48,566 nucleotides of DNA from Massilia eurypsychrophila (GCF_002760655.1 NZ_PDOC01000030.1:1-48566); one strand, 5' to 3'. Positions 38,770-47,441 are shown, counted from the first letter of the stretch. The notes: generated by a model from the sequence alone, not told the origin. Translations and numbers: made by a program.

Positions 38770-39978
38770 CTAGTCCTTCGCCGGCACCAGCACGCCGTCC
38801 GGCCGATAGCGCGCCATCAGCAGTTCGCCGGCGCCGAGCGCTTCATGGCGCGTGGCGGTAAACGCCGGCTGATACAGCTTGACCAGGCCACGGTGCGCCG
38901 AGAGCTTTTCCAGCGAATCACGCACCGCGCTGCGCTCTGTGCTGCCGGCCAGGTTGATCGCCTTGGCCAACAGGTGCATCAGGTCATAGGCGTGGGCGAC
39001 GCCGACCGGCGCCTTGATGTCCTCGATGCGGCGCACGGTGGACACCTTGGCGGCGTGGCGAAGGAAGCGCTCGACCATGGCCGGCTGCGCATTGAAAAAG
39101 CTGAACGTCTGAATCACCGAGAAATCGACCTGTTGCAGTGCCGGCCCGGCCTGCTTGACGAACTCGCCGCCGGTCACGCCCCAATGGCTCAGGATGGGAA
39201 AGCGCTGCGACGGCGGCAGCGCGGCCACTTCGCGCACCAGGATGGCCGCTTCGTCGTCGTTCGCCACCAGCACGACGGCCTGGGCGCCGGCCGCCAGCAG
39301 CGCCTTGTAATGCTCGACCAGGGAGGTGTCGCGCCAGTTGTACCAGGCGGTGCGCACCACCTTCATGTCGCGTGCGTTGGCCATGAAACTGTCGGCGGCG
39401 GCAAGATTGCTGCGCCCCCAGGATGTGTTGGTCAACAATAGCCCGACCTTTTTCAGTCCGCGCTTGCGCGCGGCACCGAGCAAGGTCGGCATCGCCAGAC
39501 TGTCGCGCAAGGACAGGCGAAATACGTAGTTCGGGTGCATGCCGTTGTCGACAATGGCGTCCGCCGATGACCAGGGCGCCAGGAACAGCGTCCCGGTTTC
39601 CTTTATTTTGGGCAGTTGCTCGATCACGACCGGGCTGAAACGTCCGCCGAACACGGCCACCAGGTCGGGCATCGCCGCGAACTGTGCAATATTGCGGATG
39701 CCGCGCGCCGGAATCGACCGGTGATCCTTGAGCACGAGTTCGAGCTTGCGGCCGTGCAAGACCCCGCCGCCCGCGTTGATCTCGTCGATCGCGCTGCGCA
39801 CGCCGAGCTCGACCGCTTGGGCCGACGTGCTGTTTTCCAGTTCGAACTCGGCATCGATGCCGACCCGGACCGGTGCGCGCTCGGCCGCCTCGGCGCCAGC
39901 GACCGCCAGCATGGCGATCCAGCAGCAGATGATTGCGCCGATACGCGCGCCGCGAAACGACGAAGCGAATGTCTTCAT
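38770..39978 (-). CDS. Periplasmic binding protein (Leu/Ile/Val-type, peripla_BP_6) paired with a sensor kinase
   Basis: 402 residues. A signal peptide (IGAIICCWIAMLAVAGAEA) precedes a type I periplasmic binding fold: VRVGIDAEFELENSTSAQAVELGVRSAIDEINAGGGVLHGRKLELVLKD is the classic N-terminal lobe, with GTLFLAPWSSADAI and AYDLMHLLAKAINLAG later. The class binds amino acids, amides or other small ligands. No branched-chain ABC transporter genes are nearby; instead the next gene, two bases on, is a membrane sensor kinase. The role is thus probably signal perception, as in LuxP/LuxQ-type pairs. The AT-rich promoter region lies very close to the ATG and no Shine-Dalgarno is visible. Confidence 0.9.
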   Translation of the reverse strand: MKTFASSFRGARIGAIICCWIAMLAVAGAEAAERAPVRVGIDAEFELENSTSAQAVELGVRSAIDEINAGGGVLHGRKLELVLKDHRSIPARGIRNIAQFAAMPDLVAVFGGRFSPVVIEQLPKIKETGTLFLAPWSSADAIVDNGMHPNYVFRLSLRDSLAMPTLLGAARKRGLKKVGLLLTNTSWGRSNLAAADSFMANARDMKVVRTAWYNWRDTSLVEHYKALLAAGAQAVVLVANDDEAAILVREVAALPPSQRFPILSHWGVTGGEFVKQAGPALQQVDFSVIQTFSFFNAQPAMVERFLRHAAKVSTVRRIEDIKAPVGVAHAYDLMHLLAKAINLAGSTERSAVRDSLEKLSAHRGLVKLYQPAFTATRHEALGAGELLMARYRPDGVLVPAKD

Positions 39979-40116
39979 GTTGATGTGCGCAATATAAAAA
40001 GCAATATTTTACCCGTTCTCTCCCGTGCACGGCTGACGGTTGCCATTGCCCACCTGCGCGCGAGCCGCTCGGCGGGCCCCGTGGAACGGGCCTGCCATTT
40101 CCTCCAAATCAATTGA

Positions 40117-40266
40117 TTAGGCAGGACGCCGGCGATTCAGGCGGCGCCATGCGCAGCCCATCTGATTGGTGGCGATGAAGCCTCGGATGGCGGCAGTCGA
40201 AGGCAACCGCAAGCTCAGCGCCTGCAACGGCAGCGGCATGGCGCTGGCGCGCGCGCCACTGGCGCG
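40117..40266 (-). pseudogene. Decayed fragment of an ABC-2 permease C-terminus
   Basis: The minus strand encodes MPLPLQALSLRLPSTAAIRG then FIATNQMG before losing similarity. This parallels IPVPLQAASWLLPSTAAIQG-FIATNQMG in the intact permease at 41695-42825. The DNA is also visibly related (40157-40247 against 41804-41894). Upstream membrane domains and the last 30 residues are absent. Base 40267-40474 has no recognisable gene. It is a relic of a second copy of the permease, about 1.6 kb from the intact one. Confidence 0.75.
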
Positions 40267-40474
40267 GCCGCTCGCACTACAGGCAGGCGGCCTGACGGGC
40301 CGCCGTGAGGTGGACCAGGCGGCGGCGACGGTGGTGCGGTGCACGTGACAGCGGCGTCGTGATCCTGATTGCCGCAACACGGTGGCGCCGAGGCGACTGC
40401 CATCGTCGCCTGCGTAGCGTCTGCGGGCGCGTCAGTCCAAGGCGCCGGTAAGCGCCGCGCAGCAAGCGGACCAA

Positions 40475-41506
40475 TCAACTGCCAAGGTAGGCGCCGCCAT
40501 TGACGTGACTTACTTGTCCCGTGATGAAACGGGCGCCGTCGCCGACAAGCCACAGCACGGCATCTGCCACTTCCGCGGGCGTGCCGTTGCGGCCAAGCAG
40601 GGTATGGCGGGTTGCATGATGCCCCGGCGTGCCGGATGAACTCGAGGTGGCCCGCTGCGTATCGATCATGCCGGGCGCAACACAATTGACGGTGATGCCG
40701 TCGGCCCCGAGGTCGTTGGCGAGCGCTTTGGTCATCCCCACCAGGCCAGCCTTGGCGGTAATGACATGCACCCGGTGCTCGGCGCCGGTGTGCGCCGTCA
40801 GGCCACCGATGTTGACGATCGTGCCCTGTCCGGATTTTTTCCGCAGCGCCAATGCCGCCTGGCTGCAGTGAAACGTGCCGTCGAGCACGACGCCGAGCGT
40901 GGCGTGCCACTGCGCTACAGACAGTTCGGAAAACTCGACCTCCTTGCGGATCGCCGCGTTATTGATGAGGATGTCCAGCCTGCCCCACGCGGCGTCGATC
41001 GTCGAGACCATGTTCTCGACCGCCTCCCGGTCGGTGACATCGGCCATACACAAGATGGCGGCGCCCCCCTGGCGCTTGATGTCATCGACGACGGCCTGCC
41101 CCTCGGCCACGGATTGGCGCACGTTGACGGCGACCGCGACCCCTTGCCTTGCGAGCCGCAGTGCAATTTCGCGGCCGATATTGCGGCCGGCGCCTGTAAC
41201 CTCGTAATGATCCGGATAGATGGCGTTACCAACCCGGCACGACACCTCGATGCCGATGACCAGGGCATCGATCATCTCGCGGCCTGTCGCGCCGATGTGT
41301 TCGCCGAGAGCCAGCACCGCCGATGCGACCGGGCCGGCAGGGTGAATGATGGTCTTCAGGTGGGTATCGTCGAAGTCGAATGTGTGCGAGCTGATGCCGT
41401 TGATCATCGCCGCGTTGGCGATGTCGACCCGCTCCTTGCGGCCCAGAATTGCTGCCTGGGGTGCCGGCGACAGCTCCGCGACCGCAGCAAGCGCCGCCTG
41501 TCCCAT
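40475..41506 (-). CDS. In-frame chimera: MmgE/PrpD N-terminal fragment joined to an SDR oxidoreductase
   Basis: 343 residues. Residues 1-102 match the MmgE/PrpD (2-methylcitrate dehydratase-like) family: ILGRKERVDIANAAMINGIS, SHTFDFDDTH and SCRVGNAIYPDHYE. From residue 103 (about base 41200) the protein is a short-chain dehydrogenase: VTGAGRNIGREIALRLA (NAD(P)-binding), ILINNAA, PGMIDT, and ITGQVSHVNGGAYLGS at the end. The SDR lacks only its first ~10 residues, and the usual catalytic YxxxK position reads VITAK, without Tyr. The PrpD part lacks most of its length, although in-frame codons upstream of the ATG (ITELLARFTVNH) still look like a PrpD N-terminus. A deletion most likely fused two neighbouring genes; enzymatic function is doubtful. 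Confidence 0.75.
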   Translation of the reverse strand: MGQAALAAVAELSPAPQAAILGRKERVDIANAAMINGISSHTFDFDDTHLKTIIHPAGPVASAVLALGEHIGATGREMIDALVIGIEVSCRVGNAIYPDHYEVTGAGRNIGREIALRLARQGVAVAVNVRQSVAEGQAVVDDIKRQGGAAILCMADVTDREAVENMVSTIDAAWGRLDILINNAAIRKEVEFSELSVAQWHATLGVVLDGTFHCSQAALALRKKSGQGTIVNIGGLTAHTGAEHRVHVITAKAGLVGMTKALANDLGADGITVNCVAPGMIDTQRATSSSSGTPGHHATRHTLLGRNGTPAEVADAVLWLVGDGARFITGQVSHVNGGAYLGS

Positions 41507-41584
41507 CCCCTGGAGGGTGATTCACGGTAAACCGGGCGAGCAGCTCTGTGATAGCGGGAGCGTTCTGATCGGCTTTGACGGAGG

Positions 41585-41610
41585 TATTACGTGCGATATT
41601 ACGTTATAAC
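41585..41610. promoter_or_regulatory. Direct repeat upstream of the chimeric gene, possible operator
   Basis: TATTACGT occurs at 41585-41592 and again at 41597-41604, twelve bases apart. The second copy overlaps the palindrome GTTATAAC (41603-41610). The block is AT-rich in a GC-rich region and lies about 80-105 bases before the ATG of the PrpD-SDR chimera. It may be the old operator-promoter of that operon. No regulator gene is adjacent. Confidence 0.4.
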
Positions 41611-41694
41611 GGCTTCGACGGTGCTGTCAAGCGACATTGCCGCGTTGGCGGTGAGGTGCAACCTGGTGACGACCAGGAAGGCAGACGGCGTCCG

Positions 41695-42825
41695 CTAGGC
41701 AGGCAGCTCCATGCGCCGCCACTGGCGCAGGCCCGCCGCGACCAGCACGACGGACAGGCCGGCCAGCGCGGCGAGCTCGATGCGTACCTCGTGAAGGGAC
41801 GCGCCCATCTGGTTGGTGGCGATGAATCCCTGGATCGCCGCGGTCGAGGGCAGCAGCCAGCTGGCCGCCTGCAGCGGCACCGGGATGGCGCTGGTCGGCC
41901 AGCTCAGTCCGGACAAGAACATGATCGGCATCGAGGTGGCGACGAGCAGCTGGATGCTGCGCTCGCGGGTGCGGAAGAACGTCCCGATCAGGATGCCGAG
42001 GGCGGCCACCGCGTATGCATACAGCACCGTCAGCACGACCGTGCCGGCCAGGTTGCCGCCGCGCGGATAATCCTGCCACCAGAATACAAAACCGAAAAAA
42101 TACATCGCATTCAAGGCGACAACCAGCGCGAACGCGTTGAGTGCGCCGAAATACGACGCCGCGTTCGGCGCGTACGGAAACGATCCCGCGCTCGCCCAGC
42201 TGCCGAACAGCAGGCCGATGCCGAGCAAGAAGGTCTGCTGCATGACCAGTACGACCACGCCCGGCACGATGTACGATGCGTACCCCTCGCGCACGTTAAA
42301 CAGCGGCAGCGCCTCGATGCCCAGCGGCTGGCGCAGCGCCGCGGCCTGCGCCGCCGACGGCGTGGCCGCGCCCAGGCGCCTGATTTCGATGCCGGCCGAA
42401 ACGGTGCCGGCCACCTCGGCAAGCGCGTTCAGCACCACCTTGTTCAACAGGGGATAGGAGCCGTTGCCGCTCACTTCGACTTCCGGCTGCGCGCCGGCCA
42501 GCACCTTGCGGCTGAAATCGGCGGGGATGAACAGGGCGCCGGCGGCGTCGCCTCGCCATATCGATTCCTGCGCATCCTCGGGGCGCGTGGTGACGCGCAC
42601 CACGTCGATGCCGGGATGCGCCCCGGCGTAGCGGATCAGCTGGCGCGACAGGGCCGAATTGTCCTGGTCGACGACCGCCACCGGCACGCCGCGCACCGAC
42701 TCGGCGCTGTAGGGCAGCGGATAGAAAAATGAATAGACGATGCCGGAGATGAAAAACAGCAGCAGCGCCGCCTTGTCGCCGAAAATCGATTTCCACGTCA
42801 GCGCGAACGCGCGCGCGCCGTTCAC
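41695..42825 (-). CDS. ABC-2 type permease (YhhJ-like), second of a pair
   Basis: 376 residues from a GTG at 42825 that overlaps the stop of the upstream permease (GTGA). The N-terminal helix (ALLLFFISGIVYSFFYPLPY) precedes a large extracytoplasmic domain (VPVAVVDQDNSALSRQLIRYAGAHPGIDVV), followed by five to six C-terminal helices with the SGLSWPTSAIPVPLQAASWLLP motif. This is the ABC2_membrane_3 fold of inner-membrane exporters that work with HlyD adaptors. The open frame continues far upstream but there overlaps the first permease, which is the real gene. It is the last gene of the exporter operon. Confidence 0.9.
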   Translation of the reverse strand: MNGARAFALTWKSIFGDKAALLLFFISGIVYSFFYPLPYSAESVRGVPVAVVDQDNSALSRQLIRYAGAHPGIDVVRVTTRPEDAQESIWRGDAAGALFIPADFSRKVLAGAQPEVEVSGNGSYPLLNKVVLNALAEVAGTVSAGIEIRRLGAATPSAAQAAALRQPLGIEALPLFNVREGYASYIVPGVVVLVMQQTFLLGIGLLFGSWASAGSFPYAPNAASYFGALNAFALVVALNAMYFFGFVFWWQDYPRGGNLAGTVVLTVLYAYAVAALGILIGTFFRTRERSIQLLVATSMPIMFLSGLSWPTSAIPVPLQAASWLLPSTAAIQGFIATNQMGASLHEVRIELAALAGLSVVLVAAGLRQWRRMELPA

Positions 42826-44003
42826 AGCTTGCCCCAGGTGTCGGGCTGCCTGGCGCGGCTGGCCAGGCGAAGGTAGGCGGCGGCGCCGAAGCCGACCGTA
42901 AACAACAACAGCAGCGCCACCGGAGCGATGCCGAAGCGCAGCGGCGCGCCGGCCATCCAGGTGTTGTTCATCAACGGAAGGTAGTGCGTCAGCGGCAGCG
43001 CATCGGCCCAGATGCGCGCGCCGAGGGGCATGGCCAGCATCGGAAACCCCTGCCCCGAAAACGCGAACGCGGGCGCGGTCACAAAGGCGCAGATCGACAG
43101 CGCCGAGCGCAGCGACGCGGTGGCGGCGACGATGAACGCGCCCATCGCCAGGTAGGCGCTGACGAAGCAGGCGGTGCCGAGCATCAGGGCGAGCACGCTG
43201 CCCAGGATCGGCCATCCGAGGATCACGCCAAACAGCAGCACCAGCAGCAGCGCGTGCACGATGAAGGCGCCGAACGGGATCAGCAGCTTGCCCAGCAAGG
43301 CCGCGCCCAGCTTGCCGTCGGCGGCGGCCAGCCATTCGGTCACGGTGGCCGCCCGCAACTCGCGGCCGATGGCGGTCACCGCCGCCAGGGTGACGAAAAT
43401 ATGCATCAGGCTGAAGATCACCGGCAGCGCCAGCGACGGCAGGTAGCTGCCGTTTTCGTTGAACAGCGCCGCCGTCCGGGTTCGCACGGGCTCGTACTGT
43501 TGCCTTGCCAGGATGGTGGCGGCGCCGCGCCTGGTGTGCGCCTGCACTTCGATGCCGGCCGACAGCGTCGACACCACGGCGCGCACGTCGCGCGTCATGG
43601 CGCCCGTGTGCGCCGCGAACTGGGCGTTGTAGGCCCACTGCACTTTGGCGCTGCCGCCGGCCTGGATGGTCTTCTGCAGACCGGCGGGGATCGATACCAT
43701 GCCAAACGCCTTGCGCTCGCGGATCAGGCGCAACGCCTCGGCGTCGCTGTCGGCCGCCCGCACCACCCGCAGGCCGGGCGAGGCGTCGAGCATGCGCACC
43801 AGGCTGCGCGACATCGCCGAATGATCGAGGTCGCGCACGATCAGCGGCAGGTCGCGCGCCACGCCGGCGGCAAATATCCACCACGTCAGCAGGTACAGCG
43901 CCAGCGGAATCGAGGTCAGCATGGCCAGGTCCCACGGGTCGGCGCGCAGGCGCCGCCACTCGCGCCGCAGCGACGACGAGATGGCGTTGGCGGCGCGCGT
44001 CAT
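42822..44003 (-). CDS. ABC-2 type permease, first of a pair
   Basis: 393 residues from the ATG at 44003; GTG at 44009 is also in frame. Same architecture as its downstream partner: an N-terminal helix (LAMLTSIPLALYLLTWWIFAAG), an extracytoplasmic domain (LPLIVRDLDHSAMSRSLVRMLDASPGLRVVRA), then about six helices (FSLMHIFVTLAAVTAIGREL onward) ending in GFGAAAYLRLASRARQ. The two permeases probably form the heterodimeric transmembrane channel. It begins ten bases after the HlyD stop and overlaps the next gene by four bases. No Walker-motif ATPase gene is present in the operon. Confidence 0.9.
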   Translation of the reverse strand: MTRAANAISSSLRREWRRLRADPWDLAMLTSIPLALYLLTWWIFAAGVARDLPLIVRDLDHSAMSRSLVRMLDASPGLRVVRAADSDAEALRLIRERKAFGMVSIPAGLQKTIQAGGSAKVQWAYNAQFAAHTGAMTRDVRAVVSTLSAGIEVQAHTRRGAATILARQQYEPVRTRTAALFNENGSYLPSLALPVIFSLMHIFVTLAAVTAIGRELRAATVTEWLAAADGKLGAALLGKLLIPFGAFIVHALLLVLLFGVILGWPILGSVLALMLGTACFVSAYLAMGAFIVAATASLRSALSICAFVTAPAFAFSGQGFPMLAMPLGARIWADALPLTHYLPLMNNTWMAGAPLRFGIAPVALLLLFTVGFGAAAYLRLASRARQPDTWGKL

Positions 44004-44013
44004 CGGCACATGC

Positions 44014-44991
44014 TCAGCGCTCGAACACGACCGTCATGCCCGGCCGCAGCCCCGGCACCGGCGCGGTCGGGCGCAGCCGCACCTCGAAGGTGCGCAGGTC
44101 GGTGCCGCCCGGACGCGCGGCGCGCCAGGTGGCGAACGCCGGCAGCGCCGACACCAGCGTGACCTTGAACTGCGCCTTGACGTTGAGCGCCGGGATGCTG
44201 GCCTGATGCAGCGTGTCCTTGGCGTAGGGCTGAAATTCGTCTTCCCGCACCGCCACCACCGCCCACACGTCGGCCAGGTCGACCAGCGTGATGACCGGGA
44301 AGCCCTGCGGCGCCAGCTCGCCGGCCTGGATCGCCACCTTGGTCACCTCGCCGGCGGCCGGCGCCATGATGCGCGTCTCGGCCAGCGCGGCGTCGGTCTC
44401 GGCCACCACGCCGGCCACCTGGCGCACCTGCGCCGCGGCGGCCAGCTTGTCCTCCGGCCTGGCGCCCTGGCGCGCCAGGTCGTACTGCGCGCGGGCGGCG
44501 GTGGCCAGTTCGTCGGCCGAGCGCGCCTGCGCTTCGGCCTCGTCGCGCTTCTGGCGCGCGATCACCCCTTCGGCGTACATCGCCTGGACGCGCTGGAACG
44601 TCACGCGGGCCAGCTTGGCGCCCGACTGCGCGCGCTCCCAGTTGGCGCGCGCGGCGACCAGCTCCTGCGGCCGCGCGCCGGCCTGCGCCTTCTGGTTGGC
44701 GGCGCCGGCGGCGTCGCGCGCGGCGGCCGCCTGCGCCACCTTGGCGCGCACTTCCGGGCTGTCCAGTTCGAACAGCAGGTCGCCGCGCTTGACCGCCTGC
44801 CCCAGCTGCACGTGGACCTGGCCGACCCGCCCCGGCACCTTCGACGACACGTTCACTTCCTGCGCCTCGATCTGGCCCTGGACCGGATCATGGACCGGCC
44901 GGAACGCCTGGTAGACGCCCCATCCGAGCAAGGCGATGACGACGACGGCGGCGGCGCCGCCCAGCAGGCGACGGGTGGCGGGTTTGGCCAT
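44014..44991 (-). CDS. HlyD-family membrane-fusion protein
   Basis: 325 residues. One N-terminal membrane helix (GGAAAVVVIALLGWGVY), a lipoyl half-motif (GQIEAQEVNVSSKVPGRVGQVHVQLGQAVKRGDLLFELD), a long alpha-helical hairpin (about 80-190), then the second lipoyl half and beta-barrel (IMAPAAGEVTKVAIQAGELAPQGFPVITLVDLADVWAVVAVRED). It is the periplasmic adaptor linking the permeases to the TolC-like channel. It begins five bases after the TolC-family stop codon, in an operon order of outer-membrane factor, adaptor, permease, permease. Confidence 0.93.
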   Translation of the reverse strand: MAKPATRRLLGGAAAVVVIALLGWGVYQAFRPVHDPVQGQIEAQEVNVSSKVPGRVGQVHVQLGQAVKRGDLLFELDSPEVRAKVAQAAAARDAAGAANQKAQAGARPQELVAARANWERAQSGAKLARVTFQRVQAMYAEGVIARQKRDEAEAQARSADELATAARAQYDLARQGARPEDKLAAAAQVRQVAGVVAETDAALAETRIMAPAAGEVTKVAIQAGELAPQGFPVITLVDLADVWAVVAVREDEFQPYAKDTLHQASIPALNVKAQFKVTLVSALPAFATWRAARPGGTDLRTFEVRLRPTAPVPGLRPGMTVVFER

Positions 44992-44995
44992 GGGT

Positions 44996-46408
44996 TCAGT
45001 CTTTCGTGAGGTCGACGGTGTGGGTTGCGGTGCGTGCCAGCGCGGCCAGCCGCTCCGGCTCGCCCGTGGTGCCGAGCAGCTTGGCCAGCGCGACGACGTA
45101 CTCGTAGGCCGCCTGGGCGCGCTCGAGCGACACCTTGGTGAAGTTGAGCGAGGCGTCGGCGACGTCGGTGGAGGTGGCCTGGCCGTTCTTGAACGACACC
45201 TGCGCCAGGCGCCGCGTCTCTTGCGCCAGTTCGATCGTCGAGCCCATCGCCAGGTAGCGCTGGCGGGCGTCTTCCATCGCGCGCCACTGGCTCTCGGCCA
45301 GCGTCGGGATGTCGCGCCCGGCCTGCTCGGCGGCGACCTCGACGCGCTGCTGCTCGAGGCGGGCTGCGGCGCTCATCTTGGCGCGGTCGATGCGGTCGAT
45401 CAGCGGTACGCTGACCGACACGCCGACGAGCCAGTTGGCGCGCGCCGAGCTGCCGCGGTTCAGGTTGTAGTTGGCGACGCCGATGACGGTGGGGCTGAAG
45501 GCGCCGCCCTGCAGCTGCACGGCGCCGGCGGCCTGGCGGCGCTTGCCGTCGATCTGCTTCCACGCCGCGTTCGACGCCATCGCCGCGTCGACGAACGAGG
45601 CCAGCGAACCGGCCGGCTGGTCATGGACGAACAGCGGCGTGGTGGCGCTGACGGCGTCCGCTGCGCCGAGCAGGCGGCGCAGCGCCAGCTGCGCGATCTC
45701 GAGGTCGCTGACGGCCTTCGACGCTTCGCGGCTGGCGTTGTCGACGGCGACATCGGCTTTCAGCCGCTCGACCTTGGCGATCATGCCGGCGCGCTCCATC
45801 TTGACGGCGTCGCCCTGGTGCTCCTTTGCCAGCCGCGCGGCGTCGGCGCGCAGGTGCGACGCCTGGCGCGCCAGCTGCACCGTGAAATAGCGCTGCGCCA
45901 GCAACGTCGCCGCCTCGTCCTGTTCCTTGCGCACGCCGGCGCCGGCTTCGTCGGCGCGGCCGGCGGCGATCTGCTTGACCGCCTGCAGGCGCCCGCCGGT
46001 GTAGAGCGGCCAGATCGACGCCACGCCCAGCGAGCGGACGTCGAACACGCGGTCGACGTCGAGGGTGCTCGGGATGTCGGGCAGCGTCAGGCCCGGCAGC
46101 GGCGGCAGCAGGTCCAGCACCGGGTTGCCCGCCTGCGCCAGGTTGCTGGTGTCGACGCTGAGGGTGGTCGAGACGCGGCCGGCGAAGCCGGACAGGCGCA
46201 GGTCGGGGCCGTCGATGCGGCGCACCGCCTCGGCCTGCAGCGTCTTCGCCTGAAAATCGAGATTGGCGCCGTTGATCGCGCCCGAGCTGGCCTTGAGCTG
46301 GCGCAGCGCTGCGGCGTAGTCGACCGCGGTGCCGCCCTGCGCGCACTGGGCCGCCATCAGCAAAGCGGCGGCCGCAACCGGCCGGACATGAAAAAACGTT
46401 ACTCGCAC
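44996..46408 (-). CDS. TolC-family outer-membrane efflux protein
   Basis: 470 residues. A signal peptide (VAAAALLMAAQCAQGG) precedes two OEP repeats with long coiled helices: WPLYTGGRLQAVKQIAAGRADEAGAG in the first and SVSVPLIDRIDRAKMSAAARLEQQ in the second, with SFKNGQATSTDVADASLNFTKVSLERAQAAYEYVVALAKL near the end as is typical of the family. It should form the trimeric outer-membrane duct of the exporter. It is the first gene of the operon and starts about 110 bases downstream of the LysR stop codon. Confidence 0.92.
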   Translation of the reverse strand: MRVTFFHVRPVAAAALLMAAQCAQGGTAVDYAAALRQLKASSGAINGANLDFQAKTLQAEAVRRIDGPDLRLSGFAGRVSTTLSVDTSNLAQAGNPVLDLLPPLPGLTLPDIPSTLDVDRVFDVRSLGVASIWPLYTGGRLQAVKQIAAGRADEAGAGVRKEQDEAATLLAQRYFTVQLARQASHLRADAARLAKEHQGDAVKMERAGMIAKVERLKADVAVDNASREASKAVSDLEIAQLALRRLLGAADAVSATTPLFVHDQPAGSLASFVDAAMASNAAWKQIDGKRRQAAGAVQLQGGAFSPTVIGVANYNLNRGSSARANWLVGVSVSVPLIDRIDRAKMSAAARLEQQRVEVAAEQAGRDIPTLAESQWRAMEDARQRYLAMGSTIELAQETRRLAQVSFKNGQATSTDVADASLNFTKVSLERAQAAYEYVVALAKLLGTTGEPERLAALARTATHTVDLTKD

Positions 46409-46518
46409 GGCGCACTCCGCTACAGCCTGGTGGATAGGAAATACGTCAACGCCGCCCTGTCGTCGGAGAAAAACATATCATTTTGCAAAAATATCGCGTT
46501 TCTCGTATTGACGCATTC

Positions 46519-47415
46519 TTATGCCGCCTGCATGCCCATCGACCAGTCCTGCGCGCGCAGCTGCCCCACGGCCCAGGCGGCGCTGGCCGACAACGGCCAC
46601 TGCGCGCGATGGATCAGCCACAGGCTGTCGACCACCGGCGGCAGCGCACTGGCGACGCGGATCGCGCGCTGGTCGGCGTAGGCGGCGACGGCGAACCGCG
46701 GCAGCACGGCGAACCCCAGGCCGCGCGCCACCGGGTCGAGGATGGTGCCGATCTGGTTGGTAAAACCACGCACCGGCAGCTCGTCGATGTTATGGCCGGG
46801 ATGCGCGCGCGCCAGCAGCCGGCGCCCCATGTCGCGGCCGTCCGGATGGTCGATGTAGCCGAGCGCGGCCAGCGCCGGCCAGCTGTCGTCGGCTGCCGCC
46901 GCCGGCATCACCAGGCACAGGCTTTCGCGCGCGAACAGGTCGGCCGACAATCGCTCGTCGTCCATCCGCTGGCTGACGATGCCCAGTTCGGCCCGTCCCG
47001 CCAGCACGGCGGCGATGATGTCGGCGGTGGGCGCGGCGCGGTAGCTGACCATCAGGCCCGGATGCTGCTGCTGCAGCGCCAGCAGCCGCGGGTACAGGAT
47101 CAGGCCGATGCTGCCCGGGCTGGCGATGGCGACCGGGCCGGCATGCGGATCCTGGCCGGCCAGCGCCGCCTGCAGGCGCTGGTGGGCGGTGGCCGCCGCG
47201 CGCGCGTGCTCGAGCACCTTGACGCCGGCCGGCGTCAGTTCGAGCTGGCGCGTGCGCCGGATCAGCAACGGCCCGCATTCGGCCTCGAGGCGCTGCAGGT
47301 GCTGGCTGACCGCCGCCTGGGTCAGGTCGAGCAGCGCTGCCGCGCGGGTGAAGCTGCCGCTCTCGCACACCGCCACCAAGGAACGCAACCAGGCCGGATT
47401 GAGCGGTTTAATCAT
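46519..47415 (-). CDS. LysR-family transcriptional regulator
   Basis: 298 residues. The N-terminal helix-turn-helix (WLRSLVAVCESGSFTRAAALLDLTQAAVSQHLQRLEAECG) and the substrate-binding-fold effector domain (VAIASPGSIGLILYPRLLALQQQHPGL...) are canonical. It lies in the same direction directly before the TolC-HlyD-permease operon and divergent from a VOC gene 89 bases away. Control of either or both is plausible; the putative operator just upstream of its ATG suggests it controls the VOC gene and itself. Confidence 0.94.
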   Translation of the reverse strand: MIKPLNPAWLRSLVAVCESGSFTRAAALLDLTQAAVSQHLQRLEAECGPLLIRRTRQLELTPAGVKVLEHARAAATAHQRLQAALAGQDPHAGPVAIASPGSIGLILYPRLLALQQQHPGLMVSYRAAPTADIIAAVLAGRAELGIVSQRMDDERLSADLFARESLCLVMPAAAADDSWPALAALGYIDHPDGRDMGRRLLARAHPGHNIDELPVRGFTNQIGTILDPVARGLGFAVLPRFAVAAYADQRAIRVASALPPVVDSLWLIHRAQWPLSASAAWAVGQLRAQDWSMGMQAA

Positions 47416-47418
47416 AAG

Positions 47419-47441
47419 AATAATTTATGGAATCGATTATT
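47419..47441. promoter_or_regulatory. Putative LysR operator
   Basis: AATAAT (47419-47424) and ATTATT (47436-47441) are perfect inverted repeats separated by 11 bases, the T-N11-A architecture of LysR-type binding sites. It begins four bases upstream of the LysR start codon and lies between LysR and the divergent VOC gene. The block is AT-rich compared with the surroundings. Confidence 0.6.

Noticed and set aside
42826-43959. Upstream extension of the second ABC-2 permease frame
   Set aside because: It is only the other-frame reading of the first permease gene; the GTGA start-stop overlap at 42825 marks the real start.
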